From the IMG/VR virus record IMGVR_UViG_3300044613_002817, positions 1 to 33,528 of that record: a stretch of DNA of 33,528 nt. One strand, written 5' to 3'. The DNA is from a virus. The position numbers and the translations under genes were made by a program. Every line of letters starts with the position of its first letter. Within the stretch, counting starts at the first letter, position 1. The notes below the pieces were generated by a model that worked only from the letters and a program-made list of their open reading frames with translations, had not been told where the DNA came from and ran no database searches. Positions 14,460-21,008 of this stretch are shown piece by piece.

Positions 14460-14519
14460 CGGACCGCTTAGGCCACATCCCACCAATCCACACAAGTCCA
14501 GCCCCGTAGATTTCACACA

Positions 14520-14942
14520 ATGAGAACACCACCTGAGAAAGTCCGTCCCTACCACCTGCCAGAAAAGGAGCGAAACCAGTTCCTTGAGCTTTTCCACGAA
14601 GTCGGCCTGTGCGCCTTCGAGGTCAACTACGCAAACGGCTGGTGGGAAACGCGCCACAAGGCGATTGACGCGACGCCTGAGATTGCGCCGGCCGTCTACA
14701 TTGGCTGCCTTGGCCTTGTGACCAGCGAGGTTGCGGAGGCGATGGAGGCTGTCCGCAAGCACGACCCCTCGACGTGGGGCGATTGGCAGGCCAAGGACAC
14801 GCTGGTTCGCGAGTTGGCCGGGACAATCGTGCGCGTCATGGACCTAGCGCATCACCTGCACCTTGACCTTGGCGAAGCCCTGCTTGCTGAGATTGAGGCG
14901 AATGCAAAGAGGGGGCACATGCACGGGGGGAAGAAGGCTTAA
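14520..14942 (+). CDS. MazG-like nucleotide pyrophosphohydrolase homologue, altered active site
   Basis: The 140-residue all-helical product has the MazG/phage NTP-PPase layout. A helix around residues 66-81 contains SEVAEAMEAVRKHD, corresponding to ExxE. A second helix around 101-115 reads VRELAGTIVRVMDLA, corresponding to the ExxD helix. Family members normally have ELAD there; here the metal-binding Asp is Gly (codon GGG). A HGGKK tail resembles the usual C-terminal substrate loop. The family hydrolyses NTPs or dNTPs to NMPs. With this substitution the protein may be inactive, use the later Asp (VMD), or have a binding role. Start ATG 14520 has an A/C-rich leader without Shine-Dalgarno sequence. 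Confidence 0.65.
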   Translation: MRTPPEKVRPYHLPEKERNQFLELFHEVGLCAFEVNYANGWWETRHKAIDATPEIAPAVYIGCLGLVTSEVAEAMEAVRKHDPSTWGDWQAKDTLVRELAGTIVRVMDLAHHLHLDLGEALLAEIEANAKRGHMHGGKKA

Positions 14943-14953
14943 ACAACTTTCAA

Positions 14954-15009
14954 CTCCGCGCGTTGCTCCGAGGCTGAAACGCTAGCAGGCCAAAGTCCGG
15001 CGCGCGGGG
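14954..15009 (+). ncRNA. Candidate structured leader motif before recombination operon
   Basis: CTCCGCGCG 14954-14962 pairs with CGCGCGGGG 15001-15009 (nine pairs, one G-U), closing a 38-base interior. The interior holds CGAGGC (14969), GAAAC (14976), CTAGC (14982) and AGGC (14987) in the same order as the element at 20852-20907. No T-run follows, so it is not a simple terminator. Could be a regulatory RNA or protein-binding leader of the gene at 15040. No known class recognised. Confidence 0.4.
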
Positions 15010-15039
15010 TAAATCTCACAACACAAACCGAAAGCACAC

Positions 15040-15915
15040 ATGAGCAGACTGAAAGCAAAAGCGCCGGAGCTAATCAAACCCGGCAAATTAAAGGCGGTCC
15101 TGTTTGGCCCGTCCGGCGTGGGCAAGACCACGTTGGCCTTGTCATTCCCAAGCCCGTATTATTTCGACGTGGAGGGCGGCGCCAAGGGTCCGCAATACCG
15201 TGAGATACTCAAGGCAAGCGGAGGCGCCTACATGGGGCCAGAAGACGGCACCCTTAGCTTCGACACGCTGATCGAGCAGATGCAGGCGCTCTCTACTGAG
15301 CAGCATCCCTACAAGACGCTTATTGTGGACAGCCTTACTAAGCTGTTTCAGACCACGATTGCGGCGGAAGCGGAACGGCTGGGCGATAAGGACGCCTTCG
15401 GAGCATCCAAAAAGCCAGCGGTGGCTGCCATGCGCCGGCTGGTCATGTGGGCTACGCGGCTCGACATGAACATCTGGTTCATCTGCCACGAAGCGTCCGA
15501 ATGGGGAATGGTCAACGGCCAGCGGACCGAGATCGGAAAGATTCCCGACGTGTGGGATAAGCTTATTTACGAACTCGACTTGGCTATCCAAGCCAACAAG
15601 CGAGGAAGCTCGCGCATCGCCATTGTCCGCAAGAGCCGGATCACCGCCTTTGAGGATGGGTCACAGTTCCCGCTGGATTACAGTGAGTTCATTGCCCGCG
15701 CCGGCAAGGACGCGGTTGAAGCAGCCTCCGAAGCCATCACGCTCGCGCTCCCGGCCCAGGTCGCCGAAGTGAAGCACCTTCTCGAAATCGTCCGCATCCC
15801 CGAAGCCGACATTCAGAAGGGTTTCGAGAAGGCCGAAGTCGCCGACTGGTCCGAGATGACCAGCGACCAAATTACCAAGTGGATCACGTTCCTGAAGAAA
15901 AAAATCAGCGCCTAA
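15040..15915 (+). CDS. Sak4-like RecA-fold ATPase (recombination)
   Basis: The 291-residue product has a Walker A motif GPSGVGKTT at about residues 23-31. A Walker B-like strand TLIVDSLTKLF follows at about 92-102, then WFICHEASEW, a RecA-core strand with a His sensor-like residue. This is the single-domain RecA/Sak4-type phage ATPase, which works with a phage SSB in single-strand annealing. The C terminus adds a helical region ending FLKKKISA. The neighbours, a DUF669/SSB-like gene and RusA, complete a recombination module. The leader cacaacacaaaccgaaagca is A/C-rich with no Shine-Dalgarno sequence. Confidence 0.82.
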   Translation: MSRLKAKAPELIKPGKLKAVLFGPSGVGKTTLALSFPSPYYFDVEGGAKGPQYREILKASGGAYMGPEDGTLSFDTLIEQMQALSTEQHPYKTLIVDSLTKLFQTTIAAEAERLGDKDAFGASKKPAVAAMRRLVMWATRLDMNIWFICHEASEWGMVNGQRTEIGKIPDVWDKLIYELDLAIQANKRGSSRIAIVRKSRITAFEDGSQFPLDYSEFIARAGKDAVEAASEAITLALPAQVAEVKHLLEIVRIPEADIQKGFEKAEVADWSEMTSDQITKWITFLKKKISA

Positions 15916-15919
15916 GACC

Positions 15920-16393
15920 ATGACATTCACACCAAAGACAGAAGCACAACTCCGCGAGCGTAGCCTGTGGCCGGAAGGTTCCTACGACTTCCGCGTTGCC
16001 GAGGCCACGGAGTGCCAGAGCAAGGCCGGCAATGACCAGATCAAGCTCAAGCTAGTCATCTACAAAGGCGAGGCGACACGGTTCGTTTACGACTACCTCC
16101 AGGCGTCGCTCGAATACAAGTTGCGCCACTTCTGCGAAGCCACGGGCCTGTTGGCGAAATACGACTCCGGCCGGCTAAACGCGGATGACATGATTGGCCG
16201 GGAGGGCATTGCGCAAATCCGCATTGAACCTGCCAGCGGCAACTACGAGGCCAAGAACGCCGTAAAGGATTACGTCGTGAAGAAAGCGGACATTCGCCGG
16301 CCGGACACGAAGACGGCGAGCCTCCCGCTGACTGCGAAGCCGTCTGCGGCTCAATCGCAGGCAAGTGAAGAAGTCGATGAACCGCCGTTTTAA
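15920..16393 (+). CDS. DUF669-like / SSB-like protein with acidic tip
   Basis: The 157-residue product has the DUF669 plan: EGSYDFRVAEATECQSKAGN near 19-38, then a strand IKLKLVIYKG. FVYDYLQ follows at about 53-59, and ATGLL and DDMIGREGIAQIRI come later. The last 30 residues are disordered and Ser/Ala-rich, ending EEVDEPPF, which resembles the acidic hydrophobic tip by which SSB recruits partners. It starts four bases after the Sak4-like stop. I infer single-stranded DNA binding and partnership with the Sak4-like ATPase; the OB fold is not proven by sequence alone. Confidence 0.75.
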   Translation: MTFTPKTEAQLRERSLWPEGSYDFRVAEATECQSKAGNDQIKLKLVIYKGEATRFVYDYLQASLEYKLRHFCEATGLLAKYDSGRLNADDMIGREGIAQIRIEPASGNYEAKNAVKDYVVKKADIRRPDTKTASLPLTAKPSAAQSQASEEVDEPPF

Positions 16394-16414
16394 TCCTTCA
16401 ACCAAAGGCACCCC

Positions 16415-16699
16415 ATGAACCCTCCCCTGTTCGGACCCTCAGTCATCCAGGCGCTCCTAGAGCGTCAATCCCGAGAACTCGCGGCCGACTGCTGCACGCA
16501 AGCGGCCGATGCGCTGCTAAAGTCGGAAGACGGAACGCTGTCAGTTTCGTTCACCTTCAAGCTCGCGAAGACTCACAACGCGGTTTGCTCAACTCCACAA
16601 GCCGGCTTCTCCGTCCGCACCAAGATCGACGGCGAGGAAGATTCGGAGGCGATTGCGGACCCAAGCCAGCCGGAGCTTTTGGAGGGAGGCCAACAATGA
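16415..16699 (+). CDS. Hypothetical small protein in recombination operon
   Basis: The 94-residue product has a helical N terminus (about 5-38), a beta pair TLSVSFTFKLAK near 41-52 and an acidic C terminus EEDSEAIADPSQPELLEGG. No family recognised. Starts 21 bases after the DUF669-like stop with leader caaccaaaggcacccc; stop overlaps the next start (ATGA 16696-16699). Its place between SSB-like and RusA genes suggests a DNA-metabolism accessory. Confidence 0.6.
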   Translation: MNPPLFGPSVIQALLERQSRELAADCCTQAADALLKSEDGTLSVSFTFKLAKTHNAVCSTPQAGFSVRTKIDGEEDSEAIADPSQPELLEGGQQ

Positions 16700-16890
16700 C
16701 CACCACCGAACAATTCCTCGCACGCCGCGCCGCGTGGCTCAATAACGCCGCCGACGCGATCCAAACTAACAGCCCGCTCCTGTCACGGCGCGAGGCTATT
16801 GAAGTCGCCAAGATCGCGCTCAAATCATGGCAGGATTTGCGCCAGTGCATTGAATGGCAGGAAACCGCGGACTTTATCCAGACGCTATGA
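16696..16890 (+). CDS. Hypothetical helical small protein
   Basis: The 64-residue product is almost fully helical (TTTEQFLARRAAWLNNAADA, then EAIEVAKIALKSWQDLRQ) with an acidic C terminus. ATGA overlaps define both ends (16696-16699 and 16887-16890). A longer upstream frame from 16585 is rejected because the coupled ATG is precise and a GGAGG lies upstream at 16681-16685. No family recognised. Confidence 0.6.
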   Translation: MTTTEQFLARRAAWLNNAADAIQTNSPLLSRREAIEVAKIALKSWQDLRQCIEWQETADFIQTL

Positions 16891-17339
16891 GGACACTTCA
16901 CTTCTTCGTCTCCGGCCTGCCCAAAGGCCAACCGCGCGTTAAAGCGTTCAAGCGGGGCAACCATGCCGGCGTTTACGATCCTGGCACCGCCGAGGCGTGG
17001 AAGGGATGCGTGCGCGCGGAGTTCAAGGGCCGCTCTGCGGAGCTTGGAAAACCCGTTTACGTGGGTCCGGTTGCCGTCGCCATGCGCTTCGTGATGCCGC
17101 GCCCAAAGTCGCACTTGCGGGCCAGCGGATGGGATTTGAAACCCAACGCACCGCGCTACGTGACCAGCAAGCCCGACGCGGACAACCTCGCCAAGGCGGT
17201 GTTGGACGCTCTGACCGACGTAAGCGCGTGGACCGATGATAGCTTGGTCGTGAGCCTTAGCGTCGTGAAGACCTACGGCAGCGAGACAGGCTGTGACGTT
17301 CAGATTTCACCGCTCACGCAGGAGGTGGGCTGTGAGTGA
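16887..17339 (+). CDS. rusA: RusA-family Holliday junction resolvase
   Basis: Start ATG 16887 (ATGA overlap). The 150-residue product contains the RusA core: SGLPKGQPRVKAF near 9-21, RYVTSKPDADNLAKAVLDAL near 90-109 with the PDADN acidic cluster, and AWTDDSLVV near 114-122, giving the metal-binding aspartates. RusA dimers cut four-way junctions by divalent-metal catalysis, resolving branched phage DNA before or during packaging. Length is slightly above E. coli RusA (120). The 3' end overlaps the helicase start by eight bases. Confidence 0.88.
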   Translation: MRTLHFFVSGLPKGQPRVKAFKRGNHAGVYDPGTAEAWKGCVRAEFKGRSAELGKPVYVGPVAVAMRFVMPRPKSHLRASGWDLKPNAPRYVTSKPDADNLAKAVLDALTDVSAWTDDSLVVSLSVVKTYGSETGCDVQISPLTQEVGCE

Positions 17340-18726
17340 GGTTGGAAACCAAGCGCCGGCCGCGACTGATTACCGCGTGTTTCTTGAGCGCAAAACGCAT
17401 CTTGGGAACCAGTCCGGATTCAAGCCGCTGTTCATGCCTGACTTCCTGTTTCCGTTTCAACGCGCGCTGACTACATGGGCAATTAAAAAGGGCCGCGCCG
17501 CAATCTTCGCAGACTGCGGACTTGGGAAGACTCCGATGCAATTGGTATGGGCTCAGAACGTCGTGGAAAAGACATGCAAGCCAGTCCTGATAATGACGCC
17601 GCTTTCGGTTGGTGCCCAAACCGTGCGCGAGGCTGAGAAGTTTGGAATAGAAGCGAAGCAATCGCGCGACGGATCGGCATCCGCTCCAATTACCGTCACC
17701 AACTACCACCAGCTTCACAAATTCGACTGGAAGCAATTCGGAGGCGTTGTCTGCGATGAGTCCTCAATCCTTAAGAGCTTTGACGGCGCCATAAAAGGAC
17801 AGGTGACAGAATTCATGCGGAAGCTGCCATATAGGCTGCTTTGCACGGCGACAGCCGCGCCGAATGACTACATTGAACTTGGCACTTCAAGCGAGGCGTT
17901 GGGTGATCTTGGGTTCATGGACATGCTCAACCGCTTCTTCAAAAAGTCAGAGCAGACAACCAGCAGGAGCGAAGAATTCCGGTCCGGGCTCTATCGGTTT
18001 CGTGGCCATGCTCAGAACGATTTCTGGCGCTGGGTATGTTCGTGGGCAAGGGCAGTCAGAAAGCCTTCTGACATTGGATTTCCAGACGACGCCTACAAGC
18101 TGCCAGAACTCAATTCGGTTGAGCACATCATTAAGGCAAGGTCGCGCAACCCTGACTTCCTTTTTGATATGCCTGCCATCGGATTGCAGGAGCAAAGGAG
18201 CGAACGGCGCCGGACAATTCAAGAACGATGCGAGATGGCCGCTCAACTGGTCAACTCTCACAAAGGCGCATCCGTCGCGTGGTGTCATCTGAACCAGGAA
18301 GGCGACCTTCTTGAAAGACTGATTCAAGATTGCGTCCAAGTCTCGGGCGATGACTCCGATGACGAGAAGGAGGAAAAGATTGAGGCGTTTCAACGTGGCC
18401 AAGTTCAAAACATGGTCACCAAAAGCGTTGTCTGCGGTTTCGGACTGAACTGGCAACACTGTCACCACACCACGTCATTTCCGTCGCATTCGTTTGAGCA
18501 GTGGTATCAGGCAATCCGGCGTTTCTGGAGGTTTGGACAAAAGCACGCCGTTAAGGTTGACGTTATCTCAAGCGAAGGCGAGGCGGGCGTCCTTTCAAAC
18601 CTCAACCGCAAGTCGGACCAAGCGGAGCAAATGTTTGCAAAGCTGGTCGAGTTGATCACAAACGAACTCCGCATTGAAAAGGCAAACACCCACGTTAACA
18701 AACAAGAGATTCCATCATGGCTATAA
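17332..18726 (+). CDS. SNF2/DEAD-like superfamily 2 helicase
   Basis: I choose GTG 17332 because GGAGGT at 17321-17326 sits five to ten bases upstream; the longer frame from 17293 lacks this. The 464-residue product has motif I ADCGLGKT (about 58-65), motif II VVCDESS (about 139-145) in place of DEAH, and motif III TATAAPND (about 171-178). Near the C terminus come VVCGFGLNW and motif VI QAIRRFWRFGQ. These are hallmarks of the SNF2 branch of SF2 translocases. The methyltransferase start overlaps its 3' end by ten bases, so the two are a translated pair. It probably moves on duplex DNA during replication, recombination or modification; which is unknown. Confidence 0.85.
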   Translation: MSEVGNQAPAATDYRVFLERKTHLGNQSGFKPLFMPDFLFPFQRALTTWAIKKGRAAIFADCGLGKTPMQLVWAQNVVEKTCKPVLIMTPLSVGAQTVREAEKFGIEAKQSRDGSASAPITVTNYHQLHKFDWKQFGGVVCDESSILKSFDGAIKGQVTEFMRKLPYRLLCTATAAPNDYIELGTSSEALGDLGFMDMLNRFFKKSEQTTSRSEEFRSGLYRFRGHAQNDFWRWVCSWARAVRKPSDIGFPDDAYKLPELNSVEHIIKARSRNPDFLFDMPAIGLQEQRSERRRTIQERCEMAAQLVNSHKGASVAWCHLNQEGDLLERLIQDCVQVSGDDSDDEKEEKIEAFQRGQVQNMVTKSVVCGFGLNWQHCHHTTSFPSHSFEQWYQAIRRFWRFGQKHAVKVDVISSEGEAGVLSNLNRKSDQAEQMFAKLVELITNELRIEKANTHVNKQEIPSWL

Positions 18727-19703
18727 TCAATCAAACAATCTGCGCCAGGTATGCGCTGTATAATGGCGACTGCGTTGAAGTGATGCGCTCGCTGCCGGAC
18801 GAAAAAGTTGACCTAAGCATTTACTCTCCACCCTTCTGCGGACTCTACAATTACAGCAGCAGTGAGCGCGACCTAAGCAACTGCGCCAGCTATCAGGAGT
18901 TTTTTGTTCATTACGGCTACGTGGTTGCGGAAATTGCGCGGCTAACCAAGCCGGGACGAATTACCGCTGTTCATTGCATGGACGTGCCCGGCAAAGGAAA
19001 CGGAGAAACCGCCCGCATGGGTTGCGGCGCAAATGCAGGAACCGGACTGATCGACTTCCCCGGCGACATCATCCGGCTTCACGAGCAGCACGGTTTCCAA
19101 TTCATGGGCCGGCGCGCGATTTGGAAGGAACCGCTTGGCGTCCGTCTCCGAACAATGGCGAAGGGATTGGCACACGCTCAGATCGTGGAAGACTCCACGC
19201 TCTGTGATGTGGCTAGCGCCGACTACCTGTTGACGTTCCGAAAGAAGGGCGAGAACACGGTTCCGGTTTCGCATCCGACCGGACTTCATTCCTACGCCGG
19301 AGAGCGTGTAATCCCTCATGAGCTTCAGCAATACAAGGGGCATACAGGGAAGCAGACCGAGAACCGCTTTAGTCATTGGATTTGGCGTCAATACGCGAGC
19401 AGCTTCTGGGATGACATTCGGATCGAGCGGACCTTGCCTTACAAAGAAAGCCGGGAGTCTGATGACGAGCGCCACGTTCACCCGCTGCAACTCGACGTGA
19501 TCGAGCGCGCTTGCGTCCTGTGGAGCAATCCCGGCGAGGTTGTGCTGACACCGTTCATGGGCGTCGGCAGTGAGGTGTATGGCGCTGTCCTGAATGGCCG
19601 GAAGGGCATCGGCGTGGAATTGAAGACAGCCTACTACAACCAAGCTGTCCGCAACCTGGCCGCGGTTGAAGAGCACGTTGAACAGGAGCTTATCCCGACA
19701 TGA
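18717..19703 (+). CDS. DNA methyltransferase (N4-C / N6-A type, beta order)
   Basis: The 328-residue product has catalytic motif IV SPPF at residues 37-40 near the N terminus. The SAM-binding motif I region TPFMGVGSEVYGAVL then GIGVEL lies near the C terminus (about 279-303). The order IV-then-I is that of beta-class amino-methyltransferases. SPPF favours N4-cytosine, but adenine cannot be excluded. The middle ~200 residues form the target-recognition part and contain DIIRLHEQHGFQFMGRRAIWKEP. No restriction endonuclease is adjacent, so it is a solitary phage methylase, probably for evading host restriction. Confidence 0.88.
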   Translation: MAIINQTICARYALYNGDCVEVMRSLPDEKVDLSIYSPPFCGLYNYSSSERDLSNCASYQEFFVHYGYVVAEIARLTKPGRITAVHCMDVPGKGNGETARMGCGANAGTGLIDFPGDIIRLHEQHGFQFMGRRAIWKEPLGVRLRTMAKGLAHAQIVEDSTLCDVASADYLLTFRKKGENTVPVSHPTGLHSYAGERVIPHELQQYKGHTGKQTENRFSHWIWRQYASSFWDDIRIERTLPYKESRESDDERHVHPLQLDVIERACVLWSNPGEVVLTPFMGVGSEVYGAVLNGRKGIGVELKTAYYNQAVRNLAAVEEHVEQELIPT

Positions 19704-20278
19704 GCACGCACCGACTACTAGATGCCGTCAAACCCGGCCTAACCGCCGACTCAATCCGCGAAATGCTGGCCCGCAACGGCATGACCGTGGTGGCCAAGCC
19801 GGCAAAGCTGTGTAATAAGACGCGCAAGATGCCCGGCAAAGTTCGCCGACCGCGTGCCGAATCGGTCGCACTAGCCGCTCAGATGCGAAACCAAGGCAAA
19901 GACAACGCGGACATCGCCGCGGCCTTAGGCGTCACGCGACACTACGTTTCCGAGCTGTTGCCACGCGAACAGAACGGGAAGAAGACCAAGCACCCGCCGG
20001 CCAATCGCGTTAAACCAATGCGCCAAAGCGTGCGAATGCAGAACGTCCAAGCGCGCAGGGACAAGGACCGGGAGTTTGCCATCGCGAAGCGCAAAGAAGG
20101 TTGGACGATGGCGGTCATTGCCGGCGCCTTGGACCGTTCGCCGCGCTACGTGCAGGACATCCTGCCTCAGGAGTGGTGCGGGAACATCAACAAGGGCCAC
20201 AACGCGGAGATACTGCGGACGCATCCGAAGTGCGTGGCGATGCGCGGGGCCAGGGTGGTGAGGGAGGCAAAAGCATGA
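19700..20278 (+). CDS. Double helix-turn-helix DNA-binding protein
   Basis: The 192-residue basic product contains two similar HTH units. Unit 1 is at residues 57-89 (AAQMRNQGKDNADIAAALGV then TRHYVSELLPR). Unit 2 is at 126-156 (AIAKRKEGWTMAVIAGAL then RSPRYVQDILP). They align residue by residue around the turn and the YV.(E/D).LP end, so it looks like an internal duplication. Between them lies a Lys/Arg-rich linker. It could be a transcription regulator of late genes or a replication cofactor. Start overlaps the methylase stop (ATGA 19700-19703). Confidence 0.7.
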   Translation: MSTHRLLDAVKPGLTADSIREMLARNGMTVVAKPAKLCNKTRKMPGKVRRPRAESVALAAQMRNQGKDNADIAAALGVTRHYVSELLPREQNGKKTKHPPANRVKPMRQSVRMQNVQARRDKDREFAIAKRKEGWTMAVIAGALDRSPRYVQDILPQEWCGNINKGHNAEILRTHPKCVAMRGARVVREAKA

Positions 20279-20496
20279 GCGACACACCAACACCGAGGAC
20301 GGATGCGGTATGCGACAGATTTTCCCGCGGCCTGATGGGTTCCGGCGAGGTGAGGGCGTTTATGGAGCAACTCGAAAGCGAGCTGGCCGCCGCCCACGAG
20401 CGCATCCGCCGGCTGGAGGCGGCGGGTGACTACTGGATTCCAAGAGACAGTGACGCCCAGTTGGCATGGACCCAAGCCAAGGAGGCCAAGCCGTGA
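20275..20496 (+). CDS. Small coiled-coil PRTDxx-type phage protein
   Basis: The start is ATG 20275, overlapping the HTH gene stop (ATGA). The 73-residue product opens MSDTPTPRTDAVCDRFSRG and continues with a coil FMEQLESELAAAHERIRRLE (about 29-48). I recognise this as a recurrent small phage protein of unknown function (TPRTDA plus coil), and the leftward 11502-11729 gene belongs to the same type. Stop overlaps the next GTG. Confidence 0.65.
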   Translation: MSDTPTPRTDAVCDRFSRGLMGSGEVRAFMEQLESELAAAHERIRRLEAAGDYWIPRDSDAQLAWTQAKEAKP

Positions 20497-20816
20497 CAAC
20501 CTGCCCGTTCTGCGGTTCATGCCTTGCAGTCAACTGGATGGATCACGCCTTCCATTTCAAATGTGAAACGCAGGTAAAAAGCAGCGACGTAAACCGGAAC
20601 AATCAATCCATAACATGCACGCGCCGTGAACGCGACAAGCTCCGCCAGGAACTAGACAAAGCCCGCGCGGAATTGCAGCACGCAATGACGTATCAGGATA
20701 AATGCTTTGAGCTTCGTGAGTTGTGCAACGTGGCCACGGAGCGGGCAGAGCGGTTTGAGCGGTGGCTAACTGAAGCCCGCGCGGAAATCCAGAGGATGAA
20801 GGGGGAAACACCATGA
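20493..20816 (+). CDS. Zinc-ribbon plus coiled-coil small protein
   Basis: I choose GTG 20493 because GGAGG at 20481-20485 is well placed and the start overlaps the previous stop (GTGA). The 107-residue product begins MTTCPFCGSCLAVNW..HFKC, a CxxC-type zinc ribbon finishing with further Cys. A long charged coil follows (RRERDKLRQELDKARAELQ, about 44-62), then a second coil near the C terminus. Similar two-part proteins are common in phage early regions without assigned function. An ATG overlapping its stop (20813) opens 18 codons only. Confidence 0.65.
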   Translation: MTTCPFCGSCLAVNWMDHAFHFKCETQVKSSDVNRNNQSITCTRRERDKLRQELDKARAELQHAMTYQDKCFELRELCNVATERAERFERWLTEARAEIQRMKGETP

Positions 20817-20851
20817 CCCTCCCCAACTGCCTCTTTACATCCCCAGGATGT

Positions 20852-20907
20852 TTTGTAGCAACGGCCTAGCAGCGCGAGGCGTGGAAACCTAGCGAGGCAA
20901 CTACAAA
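20852..20907 (+). ncRNA. Candidate structured leader motif before replication operon
   Basis: TTTGTAG 20852-20858 pairs perfectly with CTACAAA 20901-20907. Inside, GCCT/AGGC (20864-20867 with 20877-20880) and CCT/AGG (20888-20890 with 20895-20897) can form two small hairpins, giving a three-way-junction shape. The blocks CGAGGC, GAAAC, CTAGC, GAGGC (20875-20898) recur in the same order at 14969-14990. No known RNA class recognised. Confidence 0.45.
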
Positions 20908-20912
20908 GGCTC

Positions 20913-21005
20913 ATGAACACAACTTTCACCCACCCAGACCGGGCAACGTCGCGGCAGCCTTCCGTGAGTTTCCACCCCGGTTTGCGGTGGGTGTTTTGGT
21001 TTTGA
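20913..21005 (+). CDS. Possible 30-residue leader protein
   Basis: ATG 20913 follows the structured motif by five bases and has AAAGG just upstream. It encodes 30 residues ending SFHPGLRWVFWF, then TGA 21003-21005, four bases before the replication initiator start. The aromatic, basic C terminus is unusual. It overlaps a terminator-like hairpin, so either the peptide or the hairpin, or an attenuator combining both, may be real. Low confidence. Confidence 0.3.
   Translation: MNTTFTHPDRATSRQPSVSFHPGLRWVFWF
20972..21003 (+). terminator. Weak terminator-like hairpin
   Basis: CCACC 20972-20976 pairs with GGTGG 20986-20990, followed by a T-rich run GTGTTTTGGTTTT. An outer pairing with CACCCACC near 20928 is also possible. 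The stem is short and the T-run interrupted, so it could end the early transcript or be an attenuator for the replication operon. Confidence 0.3.
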
Positions 21006-21008
21006 ACC

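Noticed and set aside
17293-17331. Upstream extension of the SNF2 helicase
   Set aside because: The GTG at 17332 has a well-placed GGAGGT, and the extra 13 residues are arginine-rich and overlap rusA coding.
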